64,000 bases of DNA. Origin: Paenibacillus alba (GTDB lineage Bacteria > Bacillota > Bacilli > Paenibacillales > NBRC-103111). Under the pieces are notes generated by a model. That model was not told the origin of the DNA and made no database searches. It saw nothing but the letters and a program-made list of their open reading frames with translations. The DNA is taken from positions 62,001-126,000 of the forward strand of contig NZ_JABMKZ010000019.1 of the NCBI RefSeq assembly GCF_013204855.1, written 5' to 3'. Each line of letters opens with the position of its first letter. The first letter of the stretch is position 1. The translations under genes were made by a program, and so were the position numbers. Shown here piece after piece: positions 17,103 to 25,491 of this stretch.

Positions 17103-17774
17103 ATGGATTGGAATAAAGCACTGGAAATGGCACATATTGCGCCTCATACGGAGTGTCATTTGATCGTTGTCGGAGAATGTAAAGACGGACAACCTTTTTG
17201 CTATGAAGAAAATTTTACCGTGGATAAACTTGGTGAAGCATCCTTCACCGTTTTTTTAGATGTGTCTGGACTAGTTCCTTTTGACAAATTGGAACATGTT
17301 TCATTCATTGAATTTTCTTTTAAAGATCATGGCATTTTATATTATGCGTATGTCGATTTGCTTCAGCTTGAAGTGAAGAAAACGTTATGTTACCTCACGT
17401 TATCCATTCCCGAAGAAATTCATCAACATCAGAACCGACAGTACAACCGGGCTAAGCTCTCCCTTCGGACACCGATCACCCTCCAAATTGTTGGCATTCG
17501 CGGTCTGTCTGCACGCAAGGGTGTCGCCTTCTCGGGACAGCTGCTGGATATCAGCGCAGGAGGTCTTTCTTTTGTAACATCCAATCGGCTTATTTATCCC
17601 TTATTTTTAGAATTTAGCTTCATCCTTCCTGGGTTTCCACTTCCCATTACCGCCTATGGCGAAATTGTCAGGGTAACGAATTTCAGCAATGATTCCTATC
17701 GCGTTGCCGCCGAATTCCGCTATACACCTGAATCGATCCTGCAAGAAATTGATAAATACTGCTCGGTAGATTAG
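17103..17774 (+). CDS. PilZ-domain protein, YcgR-like (cyclic di-GMP receptor)
   Basis: This is a 223-residue protein. The first half is a beta-rich YcgR-type N-terminal domain. The second half is a PilZ domain with the arginine motif RQYNR near residue 115 and the DISAGG motif (D/NxSxxG) near residue 144. Both c-di-GMP contact motifs are intact. A GGDEF enzyme at 10.5-11.6 kb could supply its ligand, though the genes are not linked in one operon. The NAD kinase gene starts 11 bases after the stop, so the two are probably co-transcribed. Confidence 0.88.
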   Translation: MDWNKALEMAHIAPHTECHLIVVGECKDGQPFCYEENFTVDKLGEASFTVFLDVSGLVPFDKLEHVSFIEFSFKDHGILYYAYVDLLQLEVKKTLCYLTLSIPEEIHQHQNRQYNRAKLSLRTPITLQIVGIRGLSARKGVAFSGQLLDISAGGLSFVTSNRLIYPLFLEFSFILPGFPLPITAYGEIVRVTNFSNDSYRVAAEFRYTPESILQEIDKYCSVD

Positions 17775-17785
17775 GAGGAACATCA

Positions 17786-18598
17786 TTGAAATACAACGTC
17801 ATTGAACGCGGAGATCCGATCTCCAAGGACCTGACAGAGCGGTTCCACACCCTCGCTGCCCAGCATGGGATGCCTAGGGATGAAGTGAATCCCGATATAG
17901 TCCTATCGATTGGCGGAGACGGCACAATGCTGCAAGCTTTTCATAAATATACGCATCATTTGGATCATATCGCCTTCGTAGGTATCCACACGGGGCATTT
18001 AGGGTTTTTCGCGGATTGGAAACCGGATGAACTGGACCATTTGGCATCCTTAATGTTCAGCGTCGCTACGCCTGAGGATCTTCATATTGTACAATACCCC
18101 GTTGTCGAAATTGAAATTACGACAGAACAAGGCATCGAGACCCATCTCGCACTTAATGAGTTCACTTTGCGCGGCATTGAAGTGTCATTGGTTGCACGTC
18201 TGCATGTGAACGATGAAATGTTCGAAATGTTCCGTGGAGACGGCATCTGCATCTCCTCGCCGGCTGGCAGCACAGCTTATAACAAAAGCTTAGGCGGAGC
18301 GATGGTCCACCCTTCCCTGGAAGCCATTCAAATTGCCGAAATCGCCTCGATTAACAATCGGGTGTATCGGACGCTGGGTTCTTCCATGATCTTGCCCAAA
18401 CATCATCATTGCGATATTTATCCGAAGGCGCAGCAAACGATGCTCCTCTCTCTTGACCATTTGTATATGCAGCGAAATGATGTCGTTTCGATTCGCTGCC
18501 GCGTCGCCTCCAATGTGAAAGTGAAATTCGCCAGATTCCGTCCGTTCCCATTCTGGAACAGAGTCCGCGAAGCTTTCGTAGGGTTAGAACTAAAATAA
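17786..18598 (+). CDS. nadK: NAD kinase
   Basis: This 270-residue protein phosphorylates NAD to NADP. It has the GGDGT signature (SIGGDGTMLQAF, near residue 43) and the second conserved region ISSPAGSTAYNKSLGGAMVHP near residue 157. The start is TTG at 17786-17788, with AGGAGGA 6 bases upstream. It matches the smaller second NAD kinase paralogue often found in Bacillales. A long terminator follows. Confidence 0.95.
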   Translation: MKYNVIERGDPISKDLTERFHTLAAQHGMPRDEVNPDIVLSIGGDGTMLQAFHKYTHHLDHIAFVGIHTGHLGFFADWKPDELDHLASLMFSVATPEDLHIVQYPVVEIEITTEQGIETHLALNEFTLRGIEVSLVARLHVNDEMFEMFRGDGICISSPAGSTAYNKSLGGAMVHPSLEAIQIAEIASINNRVYRTLGSSMILPKHHHCDIYPKAQQTMLLSLDHLYMQRNDVVSIRCRVASNVKVKFARFRPFPFWNRVREAFVGLELK

Positions 18599-18603
18599 CT
18601 AAT

Positions 18604-18653
18604 CACAAATAAGACGCCCCGTCTCACGAAGAGATCGGGGCGTCTTATTTGTG
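18604..18653. terminator. Strong bidirectional terminator between nadK and yutD
   Basis: CACAAATAAGACGCCCCG is repeated in inverted form near the right end, giving a stem of about 22 bp with one bulged base around a small loop. The convergent genes on both sides end next to it. Confidence 0.9.
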
Positions 18654-18660
18654 GCAATGC

Positions 18661-18984
18661 TTATGGCGTTGATGCTGATGCAACGGCTTCCGAAGTTGGC
18701 TGCTGCTTGGCAGCATTCACTTTTTCGATAATAAAGTAGGCGCAGCCGAAGTTGCAGTACTCGTTCAAGTAATCTTGAAGCGAAGCAATCGATGATTCCT
18801 TGGTTGCCTTTGGATGAATTTCTTTAAAAAATCCTCTCAGCCTCAGCTGGCTGTATCCCCAGTCGCCAACAATATAATCATAACGCTCCAGCACTTCGCT
18901 GAATCGTTCCTTGAACACTTCAAAGTTCCAGCCATTCTTATGATCGGTTACGAGCTCGTATGTTTTATTGGCAATATGAATCAT
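18661..18984 (-). CDS. yutD: YutD family protein (DUF1027)
   Basis: This 107-residue protein has the YutD core: YELVTDHKNGWNFEVFKERFSEVLERYDYIVGDWGYSQLRLRGFF, followed by YLNEYCNFGCAYFIIEK. Its function is not established. It lies directly downstream of the lipoyl synthase gene. As I remember it, B. subtilis has the same neighbourhood (yutD near yutB/lipA), which supports the call. Confidence 0.9.
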   Translation of the reverse strand: MIHIANKTYELVTDHKNGWNFEVFKERFSEVLERYDYIVGDWGYSQLRLRGFFKEIHPKATKESSIASLQDYLNEYCNFGCAYFIIEKVNAAKQQPTSEAVASASTP

Positions 18985-19025
18985 GATGTTAGGAAGCTCT
19001 CCTTTCTATGATCCGTTAAGTTAGA

Positions 19026-19901
19026 CTAATCGTTGGAGGCCGCTTTCACTTGCTCATGGGCATGGTAAGAGCTGCGTACCAGAGGACCTGACTCTACGTG
19101 CTTAAAGCCACGTTTCATTCCCTCTTCTTTTAATATTGCAAATTGCTCAGGTGTATAGTATTTGGCTACAGCCAAATGAATCGTGGATGGCTGCAGGTAC
19201 TGCCCTATGGTCATAATATCACAGTTAACAGCACGCAAGTCGTCCATCGTCTGCAGCAACTCGTCCCACTCCTCACCTACACCAATCATAACGCTGGATT
19301 TGGTTGGAATGTTCGGAGCTATTCGTTTCGAGCGCTCAAGCAGCTCCAAGGAACGACGGTATTTAGCTTTGGAACGAACGCGATCGGACATACGCTCCAC
19401 CGTCTCCATATTATGGTTGAGAATATCGGGCTTCGCTTCCAGTACCGTGATCAGTGATTCTTCGCGCCCCAAGAAATCAGGGATCAGCACTTCCACGGTG
19501 CACAGCGGCAATTTGCGGCGAATCGCTTTGATCGTCTCCGCGAAGATCATCGCGCCGCCATCCTTCAAATCATCACGCGCAACAGAGGTAACAACGCAAT
19601 GGCGCAGTCCCATTTGCAAAGCAGCATCAGCCACGCGTTCCGGCTCTTCCAGATCAAGCTCAGTCGGAAGTCCTGTCTTCACAGCGCAGAAACGACAAGC
19701 TCGGGTACAAATGTCACCCAGTATCATAAAAGTCGCTGTGCGATTGGCCCAGCATTCATGGATATTTGGACATTTGGCTTCTTCACAAACCGTATGCAGC
19801 GTCTTGGAACGCATCATTGACTTTATTTCTTTGAAATTCTCATCGGTCTTGAGATTAATTTTTAACCAGTCTGGTTTTCTCTCTAATGGTTTAGTAGGCA
19901 C
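19026..19901 (-). CDS. lipA: Lipoyl synthase
   Basis: This is a radical SAM enzyme of about 291 residues that inserts sulfur into octanoyl groups to make lipoyl cofactors. Both iron-sulfur motifs are visible: the auxiliary cluster set [12 protein letters not shown] and the radical [11 protein letters not shown]. The C-terminal SSYHA serine ligand region is also present. I chose the GTG at 19899-19901, with GGCGGG 7 bases upstream, giving the usual [13 protein letters not shown] start. A longer reading back to 19973 exists but lacks a ribosome binding site. Confidence 0.95.
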   Translation of the reverse strand: MPTKPLERKPDWLKINLKTDENFKEIKSMMRSKTLHTVCEEAKCPNIHECWANRTATFMILGDICTRACRFCAVKTGLPTELDLEEPERVADAALQMGLRHCVVTSVARDDLKDGGAMIFAETIKAIRRKLPLCTVEVLIPDFLGREESLITVLEAKPDILNHNMETVERMSDRVRSKAKYRRSLELLERSKRIAPNIPTKSSVMIGVGEEWDELLQTMDDLRAVNCDIMTIGQYLQPSTIHLAVAKYYTPEQFAILKEEGMKRGFKHVESGPLVRSSYHAHEQVKAASND

Positions 19902-20058
19902 TGTATTTCCCGCCTTTTTTGTAGGTTTCTCTTTGTTGTTATTATAACATGAATGACTGACAAAACAATCCACTTTGCCAGTCAGTTGTGATACACTTAT
20001 CTAGATGGACCAAAACAGCTCAGCTTATGACATGAAGGCTGTATGGGAGGGAAGAAAC

Positions 20059-20907
20059 ATGAGCATAACAGATGTAACACGAGAGAAAGACCGCAAGCTA
20101 GGCGAAATCCTGCGCGGCATGGGCCGTGTATTGATTGCCTTCTCCGGAGGCGTGGACAGTACATTCGTCCTCAAACGTGCGAAGCAGGAGCTTGGCGATC
20201 AAGTCCTTGCCGTTACCGCCGCATCCGAAACATTCCCATCAAGGGAATTCGATGCAGCTGTCGAACTTGCTGAACAAATCGGTGTCCCACTGTATCAAAC
20301 AGAGGTCAAGGAATTGGAGAATGCGAACTTCGTCGCCAACAATCCGGATCGTTGTTATCATTGCAAAACGGGACTTTATTCTCACTTGCAGGATCTAGCC
20401 AAAGAGTTAGGTTACCCTTATATTTTGGACGGCTCTAATATTGACGATCTCGGTGATTATAGACCAGGACTCCAAGCCAAGAACGAGCAAGGCGTTCGCA
20501 GTACACTGCAAGAGGCTGGCATGACCAAGGATGAGATCAGACAGCTTTCCAAAGAATTAGGTCTTCGCACTTGGAATAAACCATCTTTTGCTTGCTTGTC
20601 TTCGCGGATTCCTTATGGAACGCAAATTGAGAAGTGGAAAATTGACCAGTTGGATGAAGGGGAATACTTCTTATCCCAGCTCGGTCTGTATCAAGTACGT
20701 GTTCGCCACCACGAAAAAATTGCCCGGATTGAAGTCATGCCGGATGAAATACATAAGGTCGTGGAACATCGTGACGCCATTTACGAAAAGTTCAGCAAAC
20801 TCGGCTTTACTTACGTGACGCTGGATCTGCAAGGCTACCGCACAGGCAGTATGAACGAAGTACTGTCCAAAGAAACCAAAGATAAGGTGAAAGAAGCATC
20901 CCTATGA
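20059..20907 (+). CDS. larE: LarE, ATP-dependent sacrificial sulfur transferase (nickel-pincer cofactor)
   Basis: This is a 282-residue PP-loop ATPase with FSGGVDST near residue 28. In the Lar pathway LarE adenylates pyridinium-3,5-biscarboxylate mononucleotide and donates its own cysteine sulfur. A cysteine in PSFACLSSR (residue 179 with this start) sits where the sacrificial Cys176 of L. plantarum LarE lies. DRCYHCKTGLY is also conserved in the family. I chose the ATG at 20059, with GGGAGG 8 bases upstream. The stop overlaps the larB start. Confidence 0.93.
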   Translation: MSITDVTREKDRKLGEILRGMGRVLIAFSGGVDSTFVLKRAKQELGDQVLAVTAASETFPSREFDAAVELAEQIGVPLYQTEVKELENANFVANNPDRCYHCKTGLYSHLQDLAKELGYPYILDGSNIDDLGDYRPGLQAKNEQGVRSTLQEAGMTKDEIRQLSKELGLRTWNKPSFACLSSRIPYGTQIEKWKIDQLDEGEYFLSQLGLYQVRVRHHEKIARIEVMPDEIHKVVEHRDAIYEKFSKLGFTYVTLDLQGYRTGSMNEVLSKETKDKVKEASL

Positions 20908-21680
20908 TGGACTTAGAAAAGATTTTAAAGCTCGTCCAGACAGGCGACCTGGACGTAGAAGAAGCCAAAAAGCAAATCATCAAGGAAGGCGCGGGCAATG
21001 GCCCCGGCAACCTTGATCTTGGATTTGCTCAGCTTGATATCGATCGCGAGAAGCGAACAGGCTTCCCCGAGGTCATATTCGGGGAAGGCAAGACCGCCGA
21101 GCAGATCGAGACCATCTTCCAGCGGCTGACGGAACATACCGATCGCGTGCTGGCTACGCGGGTCGACGCCGCCAAGGCCGCCCATGTTGTCGCTGCCGTG
21201 GAAGGCGTCACCTACCATGAAACCGCCCGGTCTCTCACTTGGTTCAAGCGACCGCTGCTGAAGGTCCACGACGGCTACATCGCCGTCGTGTGTGCAGGCA
21301 CCTCCGACCTCCCCGTAGCGGAGGAGGCCGCTCTTACAGCTGAATGCCTGGGCAGTCACGTTGAACGGGTGTTCGACGTGGGTGTGGCTGGCATTCACCG
21401 GCTCTTCCGCCGGCTGGAACTCATTCGCGGTGCTAACGCAATTGTCGTCGTGGCCGGCATGGAAGGCGCACTCGCCAGCGTAGTTGGCGGGCTCGTCTCC
21501 AAGCCTATCGTCGCTGTGCCGACGAGTATTGGCTATGGCGCGAATCTTGCAGGTATCGCGCCCTTATTGTCCATGTTGAACAGCTGCTCGCCAGGCATCT
21601 CCGTCGTCAACATTGACAACGGCTTCGGAGCTGGCTACTATGCAGGACTCATCAACAAAAATATGTCGAAACGAGCGTGA
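20904..21680 (+). CDS. larB: LarB, pyridinium-3,5-bisthiocarboxylate cofactor synthesis carboxylase (PurE-like)
   Basis: This 258-residue protein has a short helical N-terminal part and a PurE/AIR carboxylase-like domain, with the segments VVCAGTSDLPVAEEAALTAE, VVVAGMEGALASVVGGLV and PIVAVPTSIGYGA. LarB carboxylates nicotinic acid adenine dinucleotide in nickel-pincer nucleotide synthesis. The ATG at 20904 overlaps the larE stop, so translation is probably coupled. The middle of the gene is more GC-rich than its neighbours. Confidence 0.93.
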   Translation: MMDLEKILKLVQTGDLDVEEAKKQIIKEGAGNGPGNLDLGFAQLDIDREKRTGFPEVIFGEGKTAEQIETIFQRLTEHTDRVLATRVDAAKAAHVVAAVEGVTYHETARSLTWFKRPLLKVHDGYIAVVCAGTSDLPVAEEAALTAECLGSHVERVFDVGVAGIHRLFRRLELIRGANAIVVVAGMEGALASVVGGLVSKPIVAVPTSIGYGANLAGIAPLLSMLNSCSPGISVVNIDNGFGAGYYAGLINKNMSKRA

Positions 21681-21689
21681 GATCTCACA

Positions 21690-22586
21690 ATGCGTATCTT
21701 ATATTTGGACTGCTTTTCCGGTATTAGCGGCGATATGACTCTCGCCGCTTTAGTGGATGCAGGAGCAGATCGAGCTTATATTGAAGAAGAACTTACCAAA
21801 ATCAAGCTAGAACCTTACATCTTAGAATGGAAACGCGTTATCAAACGCGGAATTTCCGCACTTAAGCTGGATGTTATTTTAGACCCCAATCATCCGCCTA
21901 AGCACCACCGCCATTACTCCGAAATCGTGAAAGTTATTCAAGCGGCCGGATTCAACGAGCGAGTTACCGCTCTCAGCTTAGCTATTTTCGAGAAAATCGG
22001 TATTGCGGAAGCCAAAATTCACGGTATTTCTGTTGAAAAAGTACATTTTCACGAAGTCGGAGCCATTGATTCCATTGTTGATATCGTTGGCGTTGCTTTA
22101 GCCGTAGATTCCTTGCAGGTAGAGCGCATCTTCGCTTCACCGGTGCCGCTTGGATCAGGAACCATCCATATCGACCATGGCACTTATCCGGTGCCGGCTC
22201 CGGCGACCTTGGAAATGATGCGAGGCTTACCAATTGCTTCAACTACTTACAGCCTAGAAATGACTACGCCAACGGGAGCCGGTATCATATCCGGTATCGT
22301 AGACGAATTTTCCAAAAGCTTTCCTCCCATGATCGTAGACACTATCGGCTATGGAGCAGGCACAAGAGATTTGCCTAACCAACCAAATGTCCTGCGTGTC
22401 GTAGTTGGGAAAGTAGATCCTTACATTGGCAAATGGCAAGTAGGCCATGAACATCTTGCTCAAGAACATAGCCACAGTCATGGTCATACGCATGACGACC
22501 ATCACCACCACCATGAACATACTCACGCCCATCCACACACGCATTCTCATCAAACAGGAGCTGTCATTCCGGGAGCTCACCAGTAA
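21690..22586 (+). CDS. larC1: LarC1, N-terminal half of nickel insertase, with His-rich tail
   Basis: This 298-residue protein begins MRILYLDCFSGISGDM, the LarC signature, and contains KVHFHEVGAIDSIVDIVG and TPTGAGI. In L. plantarum, LarC1 and LarC2 come from one frameshifted gene and the fusion is a CTP-dependent nickel insertase. Here LarC1 ends after a tail with 18 histidines in about 36 residues, a likely Ni store or delivery site. A stop and a terminator hairpin follow. The C-terminal domain is not downstream in any forward frame but lies on the opposite strand (22634-23104). Confidence 0.92.
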   Translation: MRILYLDCFSGISGDMTLAALVDAGADRAYIEEELTKIKLEPYILEWKRVIKRGISALKLDVILDPNHPPKHHRHYSEIVKVIQAAGFNERVTALSLAIFEKIGIAEAKIHGISVEKVHFHEVGAIDSIVDIVGVALAVDSLQVERIFASPVPLGSGTIHIDHGTYPVPAPATLEMMRGLPIASTTYSLEMTTPTGAGIISGIVDEFSKSFPPMIVDTIGYGAGTRDLPNQPNVLRVVVGKVDPYIGKWQVGHEHLAQEHSHSHGHTHDDHHHHHEHTHAHPHTHSHQTGAVIPGAHQ

Positions 22587-22595
22587 TAACACCAA

Positions 22596-22636
22596 AACGC
22601 CTCTTCCTGAACACAAACAGGAAGAGGTGTTTTTTA
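22596..22636. terminator. Terminator hairpin between larC1 and larC2
   Basis: AACGCCTCTTCCTG (22596-22609) pairs with CAGGAAGAGGTGTT (22618-22631), with one G-T position. A T-run follows on the plus strand. It separates the convergent larC1 and larC2 and overlaps the larC2 stop region. Confidence 0.75.
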
Positions 22637-23104
22637 GTTTAACAGCTTGAATTTCATCCGGACCTCTTCATAAACGACCTTCAATGGAACCTGATACTCC
22701 TTGGCAATGTGCTCACACTCTTTAAATTCAGGGGCATACTGCACTAACTTTCCTTGGTGATAGCCGACTTTTACCGTTAGCAGCCCCCACTGCGTCTGAA
22801 CTTGTTTGAAATCTCTAGCCAAGCGATGACAAGATGCATGCATATACCTTATGCCAAGCGTCGTCGTCTCACTAAAAATGACACCTTCCACAGCAGATAA
22901 AAGCCTCTCCTCAACAAGCACATTCAGCATGATGCCAGGTCGGCCTCGCTTCATAATAATGGGTACGACATAAACATCATTCGCGCCAACCTCAAAGAGC
23001 TTGTCCATAATATAAGTAACCCACTCCGGGTTCATATCATCCAAATTTGCCTGAATTAACAACATATTGTCATCCACATGCTCATCCTTATGATTAAAAC
23101 TCAT
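22634..23104 (-). CDS. larC2: LarC2, C-terminal domain of nickel insertase, separate gene on opposite strand
   Basis: This 156-residue protein contains the LarC C-terminal signature: QANLDDMNPEWVTYIMDKLFEVGANDVYVVPIIMKRGRPG, then FSETTTLGIRY. In known systems this domain follows LarC1 and binds CTP. Here it reads toward larC1 on the minus strand, so a LarC1-LarC2 fusion by frameshifting is impossible and two polypeptides must assemble. I chose the ATG at 23102-23104, with AGAGGTGAGG just upstream. It seems to have its own promoter in the 23.1-kb gap ahead of lytH. Confidence 0.9.
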   Translation of the reverse strand: MSFNHKDEHVDDNMLLIQANLDDMNPEWVTYIMDKLFEVGANDVYVVPIIMKRGRPGIMLNVLVEERLLSAVEGVIFSETTTLGIRYMHASCHRLARDFKQVQTQWGLLTVKVGYHQGKLVQYAPEFKECEHIAKEYQVPLKVVYEEVRMKFKLLN

Positions 23105-23220
23105 TGTCCTCACCTCTTAAAGGCATCATAGCAAAATTCAGATAACAACGAAAGATACGGGGATAAACATACCACGAAGAGTACATCCTAAGAACTAACA
23201 TTTCAGGAAGGATGATAGAG

Positions 23221-24270
23221 ATGAAAAGCAGACCGTTTTGGTCGCGGGTTCTTGTTCTTAGCTTCCTCCTATCAGCAACCGAATCCGGGACTCTTTCAGG
23301 CAGTTGGGCATCCCATGCGGCTGTAACTGACCAATCTCTTACGCAAGCTCCGTCGAAGGCTCCAATAAACCAGAATGCAGAACGAAAAGAGCTTTTTGAG
23401 AAAACAAGCCTCTTATCCGGCATTCCTTGGACGTATCTGGCTGCCGTAGATCAGTATGAAAGAACAATGAATATCGCCAAAAAAAGACCCGAACGCCAAG
23501 GGGTTATCAGCATTTACTTTCCAGAGTCGGAATGGGTCGGTTTATTAAATCCAGACCAGCAAGATACGAACCCAAAAAGCATCTCCTTCTTTCATGGCTT
23601 TGGTCGAGATGGCTCTGGCGACGGGATAGCCGATCGAAACAATGATTTAGATCTGCTTGCAGCCATGACTTCACTAATGACCAAAAACGGCAGCGATAAA
23701 GAGAATTTACAAATTAATCTATGGAATTATTATCAAAACTCACGAAGCGTTGAACGTATCACACAATTCTCCTCCATCTATGCAGCTCTTGGCACACTCG
23801 ATGCCTCCGAACATGCATTTCCATTACCAGTGAGCGCAGATTACTCGTATCGCAGTACATGGGGAGACAGCCGAGGGTGGGGGGGACATCGTTCCCATGA
23901 AGGAACCGATTTATTTGCCGGATATGGCGTTCCTGTAAGAAGCACCTGTTATGGCATAGTCGAAGTCAAAGGCTGGAATCCCTATGGTGGCTGGAGAATT
24001 GGAATTCGGGATGTAAACAATATTTACCATTACTACGCCCATCTTTCAGGTTTTCAAAAAGGCATCAAAGAAAATGACATCGTAAAACCTGGTCAAACGA
24101 TCGGTTGGGTAGGTAGTTCTGGGTATGGTAAACCTGGCACATCCGGTAAATTTCCGCCTCATCTTCATTTTGGGCTTTATCGCGATAACGGGCTTACAGA
24201 ATGGAGCTTTGATCCTTATCCTTCACTTCGTAAATGGGAACGTGAAGATCAAAACAAAAGAAAAAAATAA
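23221..24270 (+). CDS. lytH: Sporulation-type M23 endopeptidase, LytH (YunA)-like
   Basis: This 349-residue exported protein has an N-terminal signal or anchor (about residues 5-30). A middle region beginning TSLLSGIPWTYLAAVDQYER resembles a lysozyme-like part. A C-terminal M23/LytM peptidase follows, with zinc motifs SHEGTD near residue 225 and HLHFG near the end. In B. subtilis LytH trims spore cortex peptide side chains and is next to yunB, as here. I chose the ATG at 23221, with AGGAAGG 9 bases upstream; an ATG at 23212 abuts that site. Confidence 0.82.
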   Translation: MKSRPFWSRVLVLSFLLSATESGTLSGSWASHAAVTDQSLTQAPSKAPINQNAERKELFEKTSLLSGIPWTYLAAVDQYERTMNIAKKRPERQGVISIYFPESEWVGLLNPDQQDTNPKSISFFHGFGRDGSGDGIADRNNDLDLLAAMTSLMTKNGSDKENLQINLWNYYQNSRSVERITQFSSIYAALGTLDASEHAFPLPVSADYSYRSTWGDSRGWGGHRSHEGTDLFAGYGVPVRSTCYGIVEVKGWNPYGGWRIGIRDVNNIYHYYAHLSGFQKGIKENDIVKPGQTIGWVGSSGYGKPGTSGKFPPHLHFGLYRDNGLTEWSFDPYPSLRKWEREDQNKRKK

Positions 24271-24278
24271 GCCGATCC

Positions 24279-25052
24279 TCATGGTTTCGGCTCTTTTGGC
24301 AACTCTACAGAAGGTGAAGTGGCAGTACCTGCACTCGGTAATTGCGGTAGCGATATGCTCGGTAGACCAGTATCCTTGTTGCTGCCTACAGGATTCCCCT
24401 TGTTATCATAATAATAAGTGGGAACATCCCCAACGACCAAAGAGTAAGATATAGGAATTTCGGTTTCTACAATCTCAGTATCTGAATCAAAAGGAATAAT
24501 AACAGATACCTCCGCAATAATTCGTACATATACCTCGAACATCACCATATTAATTCCCGCATTTTGCGAGCGTGTGTTTAAGTCGACCTTCACACTTCCC
24601 ACCGGCAGGAGTCGAATCGGAATATCCGGTCCAAATGAAGAGAGAATGGCACTATTCATCGCCTGCCCAACAGGAATATGCTCAGAAATACTTTGCAAAT
24701 TGCTGAGTTCTCCTTGCACCGTTTTAATCGTATCCGATGTAATACGCATATGTTCATTGTAATTGAGCATGAAGCCGGTAATCTTTCCGTTTTTATCCAT
24801 CTTCCAATCAATTAACTGCTCCGCGTTCGTACTCCCAGCCACATGATCAGCAATAGCCGTATTAATAGCTTGAGTCGCAATCTGCTTTATGCGTACTTTT
24901 GCCAAATTCATCAATGGCGGCCTAAGATTTCGTTCCACGAAAATAAAAAACTGCACACCAAATAAGACAAAGATGAGAAGAGTAATCAACAGCACCTTTT
25001 TGCGGCTGGTTTTCCCCGTAGGCCTGCTTCTCCACCGTCGCCTTTGCAGCAT
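24279..25052 (-). CDS. yunB: Sporulation protein YunB
   Basis: This 257-residue protein starts with a basic stretch and one membrane helix (about residues 20-40, VLLITLLIFVLFGVQFFIFV). The YunB domain follows, with RPPLMNLAKVRIKQIATQAIN, PVGQAMNSAILSSFGPDIPIRLLPVGSVKVDL and DTEIVETEIPISYSLVVGDVPTYYY. YunB belongs to the mother-cell SigE regulon of B. subtilis. A proline-rich C-terminal tail is extra. It converges with lytH with only 8 bases between stops. Confidence 0.9.
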   Translation of the reverse strand: MLQRRRWRSRPTGKTSRKKVLLITLLIFVLFGVQFFIFVERNLRPPLMNLAKVRIKQIATQAINTAIADHVAGSTNAEQLIDWKMDKNGKITGFMLNYNEHMRITSDTIKTVQGELSNLQSISEHIPVGQAMNSAILSSFGPDIPIRLLPVGSVKVDLNTRSQNAGINMVMFEVYVRIIAEVSVIIPFDSDTEIVETEIPISYSLVVGDVPTYYYDNKGNPVGSNKDTGLPSISLPQLPSAGTATSPSVELPKEPKP

Positions 25053-25416
25053 CCCGTTCCCTCCCCTGACCTGCCCGTTTTCATTAGTACTACCTTATGC
25101 GGACATGAAGTGAAAAAGAAGACACGTTCCCCCGATACTCCCTTTCCTTGTTGTTTACCACTGTCACTATCTTCATATTCCTATTTCACTCCCATTACAA
25201 CTAAGCTCCACTTTCATGGTTATTTACGTGTCCCTCTTCTGGATCATTGGTTATTGTTCATTATTCATTGCTCATTGGTCCGAGTCACTACTCTGCGTCA
25301 CTGCTCTGGGTCCTGCTCGGGGGCACTCTCTGTTGCCTTGCCCGATGCTGTGTTCACTATCCCCACCACTCAGTTAAATAAGTTCAATTACTATCAAGAA
25401 AATCCCACCTATTTAC
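25053..25416. other. Gap without a recognisable gene
   Basis: Between yunB and the promoter of the transposase-like gene there is pyrimidine-rich plus-strand DNA with short imperfect repeats (for example ATTGTTCATTATTCATTGCTCATTGG and CACTGCTCTGGGTC-like segments). I see no coding frame with a ribosome binding site and no RNA gene. Confidence 0.5.
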
Positions 25417-25445
25417 TTGATAAAAAACAGCATATTTAGTATAAT
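25417..25445 (+). promoter_or_regulatory. Near-consensus sigma-A promoter
   Basis: TTGATA (25417-25422) and TATAAT (25440-25445) are separated by exactly 17 bases. The start point would be near 25452, about 40 bases ahead of the transposase-like gene. Confidence 0.75.
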
Positions 25446-25451
25446 TATGAT

Positions 25452-25467
25452 AAGAACAAGTGTTCTT
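25452..25467 (+). promoter_or_regulatory. LexA-like palindrome at the transcription start
   Basis: AAGAACAAGTGTTCTT is a perfect palindrome. Its core GAACAAGTGTTC fits the Gram-positive LexA/DinR core GAACRNRYGTTC, although the outer C of the consensus is A here. It overlaps the predicted +1 of the promoter at 25417-25445, a position suited to repression. A short hairpin with other function is possible. Confidence 0.4.
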
Positions 25468-25491
25468 TTCTGTAATTAAAGGGGGATGTTC

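Noticed and set aside
19183-19947. 254-codon plus-strand frame
   Set aside because: It is antisense to lipoyl synthase, which has all its cysteine motifs.
22570-22640. Programmed frameshift joining larC1 to larC2, as in L. plantarum
   Set aside because: larC2 lies on the other strand and a terminator hairpin separates them.
25452-25467. Palindrome as a transcription terminator
   Set aside because: The stem is only 7 bp with a 2-base loop at a predicted transcription start, so an operator is likelier; a LexA role is not proven.
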